NCBI GenBank assembly: GCA_032718565.1
Contig: JAVGVS010000303.1
Location: 129,642 to 193,641 of the forward strand
Source of the DNA: Distichodus sexfasciatus
Taxonomy: Eukaryota; Chordata; Actinopteri; Characiformes; Distichodontidae
Length of the DNA: 64,000 nt
Direction of reading: 5' to 3'
Position 1 is the first letter of the stretch; each line of letters starts with the position of its first letter. Made by a program: the position numbers and the translations under genes. Under the pieces are notes generated by a model. That model saw only the letters and a program-made list of their open reading frames with translations. It searched no databases and had not been told where the DNA came from. Positions 22,369-32,500 of this stretch are shown piece after piece.

Positions 22369-22710
22369 ACAAGACAGTGGTAGAAGTATCCATTATGTAT
22401 CTCCCCCGTACTGTATTTTTTCCTTATTTTGCTCTCTTTTTCTCTCTCTGTCGTTCTCTCTCTCTCTCTTGTTACAGGTTGAGAAAGATTATAGAGATTA
22501 TGATAATGAAAAAAGTGGTATTTATAAACTGAACAAACATTACATGCAGAGTTTGCTCTCTTTCTTTCTAAAAATCCACCCGTTTTTATTATGAGCTTCC
22601 ACAAGTTCATCAAACGTCATATTTGAGACTAGAAATTGAGAAACACTTAAGTGAACATACAAAAGACAGGTTTGGAGGGTGAAATCATTCAACTATAAAG
22701 ACTGAATATA

Positions 22711-22880
22711 CAGTGTGCAAAAGTTTGAAGCCAAACCTCCATTATTTCATTATTTGCTTCCAAAGAGCCAGACTTTTTATTGCAAGCATTTTTGCAATAA
22801 ATCACTACATATTTACTCTCTTTCCTCACAAAATACATATAAAGAAATGAGGGGCAGCTCAAGACTTTTGCCCAGTTATC
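22711..22880. mobile_element. Short DNA-transposon repeat ('gtgcaaaagtcttgagcc' family), copy
   Basis: It runs from 'cagtgtgcaaaagtttgaag' to 'gggcagctcaagacttttgc', the same inverted ends as its relatives at 1448 and 28,388. It lies just downstream of ppp2r2a. Confidence 0.55.
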
Positions 22881-23937
22881 TAAAACCTAATGAGTTCATC
22901 TTTACTCCCAGTAGTGACTTCTGTGAAAGTGTGAGTCGTTTTCTCCTCCTGATCCTCGTTGACCACATGGTGTTTTATCTAATCGGTTTATATAAACTTT
23001 GCCAGACTCAAGCTCATTATTTACTCAATATCTTCTCCAATGACAATATCAGCATGTAGAAGAGACTTACCTTTCTAAATAAGCTTAATTTCTTGAGAAA
23101 TTGTGTGATTGCTACATACTAAAAAAAATTAGAAAGGGATAAAGTTGTGATAGAGAAATAAAAACTGGTGGTGAAAAGGATAAAGTTATATAGCAAATAT
23201 TTCCCCAGATATGACTGTGGCAGCGGTCAAACATTTTCCCTTTGAAGAAAACAGTAAGAAAAGGAGGACAGATTAACCCTTCTGTTGTGCTCATTTCTCA
23301 GGAACACCAATGATGTTCCTGGGTCAGTATGACCCGAGGCATGTTTAATTATCCAGAAGTGTCAGAAACCAAAAAGATCCCAATAAACATTGTTTATATC
23401 TCATTATTAACTCCATTACTAACCATTTCAAGCAATAGTTGGTGTAATGGTGTTATTTACCTCTCACAGATTATGGTGGATGAGGATAATTCACTAGTTT
23501 TTCATTTAAAAAATGCATTTTAAAACTTTTTTTAATATACATTGGAAGGACCAACATATTGTAAAACACAAGTTTTATATGGCATTTATTATTTTAAATT
23601 CAAATGGACCCGAACAGTATCTATGTAATATATCATCATGCGGGGGGTTACACATGTAAAATTAACATATTGTATATGTTGATTACGCTTATTAAGCCAA
23701 GCACAAGAAGTTTCATACTGAAAAAAGACTTTTTTAAAATGTTTTTTTCATTTCAAGTGGGTCAATTTGACCTGCAACATAACAGGAGGGTTAAGTGGTC
23801 CAGTGGGATGAAATGGTCCGGGTGATGTGATACTGATTTATGGAGCAAGAGGCTATAAGTTCAAATCCAGCTTTATTCTGCCTCCAGAACAACCACTAAC
23901 AGACCCCTGAGCAAGGCGTTTAACCCTAAGATGTGCC

Positions 23938-24110
23938 TGTAATTCAAAGTCAGAGTCAAAGTAAACTTTGTCATCTCTGCACAGATACATAGAGAGACGA
24001 GACGACGTGGCTCCAGTTTTAACAGTGCAGTAGGAAAAAGGGAACAAAGAACAAATAAGACACATGGAATAAACAATAATTAAATTACAGAATATACATT
24101 TTAAACTAGA
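23938..24110 (-). mobile_element. LINE 3' tail, inverted
   Basis: It reads 'aaagtcagagtcaaagtaaa', 'cagatacatagagagacgag', 'gacgtggctccagttttaac'. The same words are found at 26,878-27,020 in the same orientation. Orientation follows from the AGTCAA repeats at the left, which are the 3' terminus on the minus strand. Confidence 0.6.
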
Positions 24111-25843
24111 CATGGAATATTAAATATAACTTTAAACTAGAAGTAGAATTAGAAATAGAGGTAGATAGACAGTTTGGATGCAGTATTACCTACAATGTGG
24201 AATTGACTTTTACATTTTTACACTGGATGTGCAGGAGGTTAGAAACAGTTATAGTGAGAAAGGAATTCTATATCCAGTCAATTTATGCATTCAATATTCA
24301 ATATTTGTGCAAATAGTGGAAATTGTGCAAATAGTGGCAACAGTGCAAGAAGATTTATTGTAGTGTTGTGTCAACAGTCACTTGAGGAGGAAATAGTCCA
24401 TATAACAGCAGAAATAAAGTGCATCACCGCGACGATGGACAAGTTTAGTAAGTACTGTTTAGTTTAGTTAGTACTGTAACTAAGTACAGTATTATCAAGA
24501 GTTTCAACAGTTATGGCCTGATGGCGGTCTCTGTTTAGTCAATGAATAGCATTCATATTGCAGTTGTGTTGGAAATCTAATAAAATCCTGTTTATAAAGT
24601 CGCTTTCCACAGAAGTTGCCCCTAAAACTGCAATGTGTACGTTAGCACTGACTCAAGCGACATCTTTATGCAATAACAATCAAAAAATCCTAATAAAGGG
24701 AACTTTATTGGGCAGGTTAGTTTACACAGTTTTTAAACACGCTGCATGTTTAACATTTAGTAAACATTAAGAAGTGCACAGTTAAAGTGAGCAGGATTTC
24801 AAAATTAGTATGTAAAGATGTCAATAATAGGAGTGACAAGTGCAAACATACATGAATGTAATATAAAGATAAAACAGGAGTTCAATTTAACCGTAAAGGA
24901 GATTGCATATCTTAGAGAAGTTACATAAATCCAAGTGAAAGCAGATCCTAAGACGTCCTGTTACGTCATTACCAGGTCAGTTGTCTTTTATGATTATTAT
25001 TATGAGACCGTTTGAGGGCAAACACTAACTCCTCAGTTCTGGTTCTATAGATTAGACATAAAATGTCACAAAGTGCCCTCTTTGTAATGGAAGCCTTTTA
25101 TTGGTACCACATAATGTGTGCATTTTCGCCTGTTTATTGTTCCTGAAGTCTGTCATCCCTAAATATAGGAGATCAGATCTGATCCCAGTTCTCCAGCTAC
25201 GCGCCCCTGCGCACGTCCCAATATGAGCGCAGTGCGCGTTTAAGAAGCGGGTGTCAAATAACTCCTCGCTCCCTACGTAGGGCACTACATAACCTTTAAA
25301 CGACAATAGGTGAAGACAAGATTCGTTCATTTAATCTCGTATTATGTTGCTGAATGGGTGTAATATTAGCATTTGTAGCAACCTACGGTAGATAAATATG
25401 CAACCGTTTAATATAAACCGGGCAACAAAATAATGCTTTCTATGTTAATTATGTTTTATTGCACAAAATAAACGTCAAACAAGCCCAGACATTTCTTGGA
25501 AATGCATATAAAATTGGAATGTTTTCATATTCAGCGAGAGAATTTTGCAAGATTGCAAGTTTGACGCACGTCTCAAATTATTTTTAGCATCGATAGATAT
25601 TTGGTCATGATACTGAATATATCGAATTATCTTTTTAAAGTGAAATTAAGGGGTTGACCCAAAATGTCGTGGTCTAATATGAGAGAAAAAATGACGGATG
25701 ACAGAATCTTTGTGAAAACGGCATAAATTGGGTTTAAGTAAACATTTCTTAACAAGAAACGTTAAGGTCGGTGAGTGAGGTTCGTTGTTATAAATATGTT
25801 TTAGGCAGAAGTATTGAACTTGAAATAACACTTTAAGGACAAT

Positions 25844-25865
25844 TAGTGCCCTACGTAGGGCACTA
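25844..25865. repeat. 22-bp perfect palindrome 75 bp upstream of bnip3l ATG
   Basis: The half-site TAGTGCCCTAC is followed at once by its reverse complement. The right two thirds (CCCTACGTAGGGCACTA) also occur at 25,271-25,287. The pair could be the inverted ends of a small transposon of about 0.58 kb, since TAGGGCACTA and TAGTGCCCTA face each other across the interval. Confidence 0.7.
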
Positions 25866-25939
25866 TGGGTCGATTGTGAACTCGCCCACGAGATAAGCTA
25901 CTGAAAAGTCTTATGCAAGCTGCACTACACACAAACACC

Positions 25940-25985
25940 ATGTCCGCCGCTCCGCCTGATGACAACGGAGAGCCCGGATTAAACG
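25940..25985 (+). CDS. bnip3l: bnip3l exon 1 (start codon)
   Basis: ATG in 'cacaaacaccatgtccgccg' begins MSAAPPDDNGEPGLN. The donor is G|GTTTGT, so exon 2 completes a glycine codon before SWVEL. It is too short for open-frame tools. It is supported by its position just before the LIR, by the correct phase to exon 2, and by an in-family start shape (human also begins with a short acidic, proline-rich leader). Confidence 0.85.
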
Positions 25986-26591
25986 GTTTGTACAGCCTTA
26001 CTGCCACTTTTTATTAGTCTGCCAACTGAATATTAGTAAAGACAAACCTTTAATGTGTTGAGCCTTTGGGTTTTTTAGACTTTTTCACGTTTGTTTCGTG
26101 TTAAACGCAGCGCTTTTTTGAGTTCGCTACAACAGTTCTTTATAGGCGAAGATTGAGGGAGAATTTGTCAGTTCGTTGTTAACTGACAAGAGTTTTAACC
26201 AATAAGGTTGCAGAGATTGTTGTAGGGCGGGTTTAGGCGAGAGATTGACAGGCTCTGAGCCAATCGGAAAGGAGGACAGCCTTACAGGGCGGGCTGTGTT
26301 TGATGTCAACAAGGCGAGACTTTGGAAATATGGAGATTGTAGCTGCAGATGTTTGTAGCGGATTTTGGGGCTATTTTTAAAGAGAATATTTGGTTAAAAA
26401 ATCATGACGTGTTATTAAATGTTATGAGAAACGTGTGTTCTAGTGAGAAAAAAATGGTATGCGTTTATTTTAAACTCGCAGTGCTTTAACTCTTTGTTTT
26501 AGAGGCTTTGGGGGTTTAGTAGCTGGACAATGAAATGGCAAAGTGGTCATAATAATAACAGCTCTTTATCTCTCTTTCTCCCGATCTGTCC

Positions 26592-26635
<44 letters not shown>

Positions 26636-29463
26636 GTCCGTCTGTCCGTCTGTCTATCTATCTACATATTCGTCTATCTATCCATTCATTCATCCATCTA
26701 TCACACATCTTCCTCTCTGACACACTCTTTCTCTCTCCCATTCCTCCCTCCATCTTCCTCCCCCTGTTTATCTCCCTTGTCTCACTTTCTCCTTTCTGTC
26801 CATTTCCCTCCATCCCTCCTTTTCTTTCTCTCTCTTTTTCTCTCCTTTTATCTCTCTCACTCTCTCCCTTTTTTAAAGTCAAGTTAAAGTCAAAGTAAAC
26901 TTTATTGTCATTTATTGTAAACTGTACAAGAATACAGAGACGAGACGACGTGGCTCCAGTTTTAACAGTGCACAGATCAAAAAACAAGGAACAATGAACA
27001 AATAAGGCACAAAAGTACTGAACAACCAACAGTTTTTTGATGCACCGTTGTCGTCATGAGTGTGTGACAAGGCACTTCACGCCTTGTGACAAATAATCAT
27101 GTCTGGGCACCATTAAAAGTGATGAGGCATGAAATTCCATTGATGACAGCATTGATTAATAGCAGACTTACATGTTAAACATGAATTTTGAACAATACCC
27201 CTTCTTGTTTCAGAACAACTTTGATTAACAGTTTTGATCCACTTCAAATGTTGACTACTGTAGAATAAAATATATAAATAGAATACAAAATATCCACTTT
27301 TAAGCTAGAAATAGAATATAAATGTAAACTTTTAAACCTCAAACTAGAATTAGAAAGCCTCTCTCTCTCCCTCTCTCTCTCTCTCTTTCTCTTCTTCTCT
27401 CACTTCCCTCTCTCTTACTCTCACACACACTTATACGAACACACACACACACACACTTATACAAACACACACACTCTCACGCTCACTCTGTCACGCACAA
27501 CATAGTGTTTACCATCATATCTCTCAGTTTGATGTGTGAACTCAGTAACAATCATTTCCTCCTGCTCATGAATCAGAATTGAGTTCATCAGCTGTAAGAC
27601 AGTGTGTTTAATTCACTTCTGGACACATGAGTGTGTTTGGGTGGAGTGTCTTTAAAAGCAGGTGGGTGGAGCTGATAGGCTCCCGGGTGTCATGAACGGA
27701 GCTACAGATCTGCTGCTGATGTTCACTTTAAGTTTAACAGTGTTAGCAGGAAACTAGTTTGGAGATGTGACGCAGAGAGAAAACAAGCAGCTGCTGAGTG
27801 TGTTGATCACATTCAGAAAAGTGTGTGTGTGAGACGTGAGTGTGTGATGGATAGAGACAGAAAGAAGTGAGTGAGAAAGGGATATATACATACACACGGT
27901 GTCAGACAAGTTACTTTCAAAATGTAACACATTATATATTACTAGTTACTGTTATTTCAAAGTAATTGAGCTGAAGTGGACCAGAGAGAGAAGTGGACCA
28001 CTTCTAGAGGACTGAGTTTGGTTTCTTTAAAGAGGACTATATGTGAAAACACCCTTAGTGTTACTTTCTCTGAACTGTAATGTGTTACATGATTCCTGCA
28101 ATATTTGCACATATTATGAGTATCTTATGTAACTACAATTGCATATTTTATTTTTCTATTTCTAGCTTATATTTATATATAGAGCTTATATTTATAGTTT
28201 ATTTATATATCTATATTCCATGAGCCTTTTTTATACTCTGTAGCCTCGTCGTCTCATCTCTCTGTGGACTTGTTTACAGCCGAGATGACAATCAGCCCAA
28301 CATTTTCAGCGTCGCCAGCTTTGTAGCTGTACTCATTTCTGTCCAATTTATAGCTACATGTTTTGCATGGCACTTTATATATAGTAATGTGCAAAAGTCT
28401 TGAGCCACCCATCAAACTTTTATGTTGCTTCCAAAAAACCAGCCTTTTCAGTATTTATAGTATTTGCCTCAAAAAAGTATTTGAATACAGCCCTATACTG
28501 TAGAAAAAATAAAGAAATGAGGTGTGGCTCAAGACTGTGTGGTGTTTGTTTGGAGGTGTTGACAGCATCCTTTAGATAGATTTCAGGGATGTTGTGTGTT
28601 TGTGTGATGTTGATGGTGAGTGATGAGCAATGCTAAACCTCTATGAGGCACTGCAGGGTCTTTAATCCCTTTGATCCATATGTGTGTGTGTCGTGGGGCA
28701 CATTTTTAGCTGTATGTGATGACCTAAATGTTCCCTAAAGAACAGGAAAAGTTGAAATATATAATAAAAGTATAATGATTATGATCTTATGATTACTGTT
28801 GTTGTCGCTGTAAAGGATTTTCTGCAACTCTTTTCAAATGTCCTTTAATAAATGAAACTGGCTTTGCATCTAGTTGTTGTGGGAGTCTATGGAGTGACCG
28901 CACACATGCTGTATCGCAAGTTGTGAGTGTGTGTGTTTGTGTGAGGATGACAGCTGATGCTCCAGTGACCCCAGACTGGTCCAGAATGTTCAGCCACTCT
29001 GAACTCTGTGTGTGTGTGTGTGTGTTGTCAGGACGATGTTGTTGTTAACTGGTCAGAATGCCAGTCTCATTCTGGGATCATGTGACCACTTGCGTGAAAG
29101 TCATGTGTTCTGTGCTTTCTGGGACCTTCTTTCTTTATTTGCTTTTTCTAGGAAAGACCTGCCTGTGTTTTCCTTGCTCAAATGAAGTCTTGTGGAGTCC
29201 AGCTGTGAGTGTGTGTAAACAGAAGACTGGTCTTAGAGCAGTAGTGTGTGTGTGTGTGTTGGCACATGTAGGCCAAAGTGCATCAGGACGTTCAGCTCAT
29301 AAACAACAACAGTATGTGTTGAGTGTGTAGTAAAGACAAGACTCATTCTGTCCATCCATCCATCCATATCCCTCCTCTATCTGTCTCTTCCTCTCTCCCC
29401 CCTCCCCTGTTTCTCCCTCTCTCTCTCTCTCTCTCTCTCTATTCTCTATCTGTCTGTCCGTCC

Positions 29464-29501
<38 letters not shown>

Positions 29502-32500
29502 GCATCCATCCATCCATCCGAGTTTAAAATGCCCATATTATTGTTAAAGGTTGCTTCATGGAGACAGTGTGTGTAATAGGGTTGGGTATTGAAAGAGTTT
29601 CATTCGATACCGGTTAGGGCTGAGATATCGTTGCTGATTTCCTGAATCGATTCGATTCCGATTCACAAGGTCATGATCCGACTCAGTTCTCGATTCGATT
29701 CGATATTGATTTGTTTAGAGATTTATTTGCATCGATACTAGTTTTGCTTGGTTATAAAATAACTTGTTTTAAAACCAAAGTGTTGCCAAACATCGGCCTT
29801 TAGGCCAGACGGTGATTTGAGCGGAGCAGCTTCAGCCATGGCTGTATTTGGTTTCGGTTTCTCACGTTTTTATAGCCCTCTTGCGCGGCCGCGAGAAGTA
29901 GTGCATAGCCGCAGGAAAAGATCGATCCGCAAATTTTTGAATTGATATCATATTTTTTGAACGAGAATCGATATTGATCGGTGAATCGATCTTTTGAACC
30001 CAGCCCCAATACCGCTGCCAAATTGGTACTTTCAAAACGGTACCGGTTCCAAAATGGTATTTAAAAAAAAAAAACCACACACACACACACAGAAGTTTTT
30101 ATGAAGCAATGACTTTTTATTTCTCAGGCAAAGTCCAAGTCAAATTGACCAACAACATATTAACTTAAAACCCTTAATAATAAATACAAATAAAAAAGAA
30201 AACAAATTCCCATTGTACTGTACATTAACTCAGTCTAATGATTAACAATGCAAGTGCAAATAGAAATCTGAAATGCCGAACTTACTAAATTCAGAAATTT
30301 GTGCACTTTGAACTATGTGTTCTTATTAAGAAAGATGACCATATTTGCTTTGTCTGGCAAAATACGGCATCTTTCCTCACTGACTGTATTGCCAGCACAG
30401 GAGAAGAGTCTCTCAGAAGGGGTCGATGAGGCTTGTACACACATACGCTGTGTTACCTGCTGCGTGTGTACGCTGCCGCTGTTAACAGTGAACACCAGAG
30501 GGTGTTCACTGTAGCTGCATATTTTGTGGTACCAAAATGATGCACCGAAATTCAAGTTTTATTTCGGTCTGATTGCTACCGTTGATGTTCGCCTCGGTTC
30601 CATACCCGTACCGAGTTCGGGTCCCAACCCTAGTGTGTAATTAGGAAACGGAAGTAACTCTGGAGAAGAGCATCTGAAAAATGCTGGAAATGAAACCAGG
30701 AAACTTAAATGCAATTCTGGTCAGAAAAATCACAATCAGGCATCGTTCTGCCGCGAATCCAAGCTGTATTTCATCTCGTGTACACTTAGGGTGCTCAGCG
30801 TTCAAGTTCTGACTTCATGTGTTTGTTGTACACACTTCACTGATCCTGGGATCGTTCTGACAGGCAGATTGAACAGGTGACTGAGCTTAAAGAGCTGCAG
30901 CCACACACACGCACCACACACACACACACACCACACACAGTATGACATCAGCACTTTCCAAACTGTGTCAACATCACGGTCTAAAAATGTCCCTGAGTTC
31001 TGGAGTGTGTGGGTTGCGATGAGCAGTGAAAGGGGAACTTGAGGAAAGTTATGAAACCCAACGTTTGTTTATATGTAATAACATAAAGCAATATAACACT
31101 GTACTGTTCTACTATAACACTGTCAGGGCATCTGTCACTAGCTAAGTTAGTGGCTTAGCAAGCTAATTTTGTTTTGGTTGAGCCACAGCCAAACGGGAGC
31201 AGAACAAATACAGAAATGAGGGATATGTTTTTGTTCAGACTGATACTGATTATTACTAATCAAGGAGACATAGGACCAGTATTTTGTAAAAGATCAAATT
31301 TTGAATATGGATAACAATGCAAAATTTTAGCAAAATTTAGTATATTGTATTGCATCATTACTAGCAAGCATAATAATTCAGATATGTTTTTTTTTTCATG
31401 GCTGATACTGATTATTACTTATTAAGGGTCAACCGGTTAGCGATTATCGGGGGTCAATGTTAGGCAATTTGCTGATTATCAGTATCAGTGTTTAATTTTG
31501 ACCATCACCGATATTAAGTAAGTACAAGGTGCGCTACTGTGGCTCCACTGCCGTCTCTTCTTTCTGTGCCGTTTGCTCTCGACTCGCTGCTTCATTTAAC
31601 GTCCCGCCCACAACAGTCTCTGATTGGCTATATGCCACACGAGTAGCAGCCAATAAACGCTGAAGCCTTGTCACTCACACACGAGCGCAGCGTGACGCTC
31701 TGAGATGGAGAAGAGGAGAGTTTCAGCTGAGCTTGTAAAAAAATTTTAACGGAGATTTTCTTTCTTTCTTTCTTTCTTTCTTTTTTTTTTTGCATATCAG
31801 TTCCAAATATCGGTTATCGACCCCGAGTTACTAGCAATAATCAGTAACCAATATCGGTTATTACTAATTATTACTAATTACTGATATTTTGAACCAATGT
31901 ATATCTGTTGTAAAAATTAAACGCAGTGTCAAAATTTAGAATTACAAATACTCCAACACAGAACGTAACTTAATCAACTTTTAGCGTTTGATTAACTGAG
32001 AACTTTTCTTCACTTTCACACATCTTTTTCATTCATCATCAACGCAAAATGTGCAGATCTAAGCAGACCTAGATTTCACATGAATTTCTCCTGCATCAGG
32101 GTCGTGGGTGGAGCTGGAGATGAACAGGAACTCTAGCGAGGCGTCTCATCAGGGTTCGCCGAACGCCTCGAGCGCGCCCGCTCTGGCCCAGGTGGTGGAG
32201 GAGGAGGATGATGGGATGGGCGGAGGACTGGAGCACGTCCCCTCCTCCTCGTCCATCCATAACGGAGACATGGAAAAGATCCTGCTGGACGCTCAGCACG
32301 AGTCTAGCCGCAGCAACTCCTCCTGTGACAGGTCGGTGTGCAGACGCACGGTGCTGCTGAAATCAGTGTTTTTTCTCGTCTAACGCACAATTTTGATTTC
32401 AAAGCATGAAGACCTACAGTAATACCTCGCCATAATGGCTTAACTTGATTAAATCCCCAAAAAACGCTAAAATGGAGACCTAGACTCCCTATAAACATAC

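Larger units (their letters stand above)
22251..25939. other. Intergenic region between ppp2r2a and bnip3l
   Basis: About 3.7 kb without a recognised gene. Contents are a CT/CA microsatellite (about 22,325-22,371), a short TIR repeat (22,711-22,880), an eroded SINE B (about 23,793-23,935), an inverted LINE tail (23,938-24,110), and a possible small transposon just before bnip3l whose ends share a palindromic CCCTACGTAGGG word (25,271 and 25,849). The bnip3l promoter must lie in the last few hundred bases, but I see no TATA box. Confidence 0.55.
25986..32099 (+). other. Intron 1 of bnip3l: repeats only
   Basis: It holds a (CTAT)n array (about 26,592-26,636), an inverted LINE tail (26,878-27,020), CT/CA arrays near 27,360-27,480, an upright LINE tail (about 28,225-28,300), a short TIR repeat (28,388), CTGT/GTCT arrays (about 29,440-29,500), the nested hAT pair (29,577-30,632) and a CGATTATCGG hAT (from 31,423). 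No additional exon is recognised. Confidence 0.6.

Noticed and set aside
25567..25571. A hypoxia-response core (ACGTG on the minus strand) 370 bp before bnip3l
   Set aside because: A 5-base match is expected by chance; family knowledge of HIF control is not enough to claim this site.
26530..27029. Long overlapping open frames rich in Ser, Leu and Pro
   Set aside because: They arise from a CTAT/CT-rich low-complexity tract on both strands.
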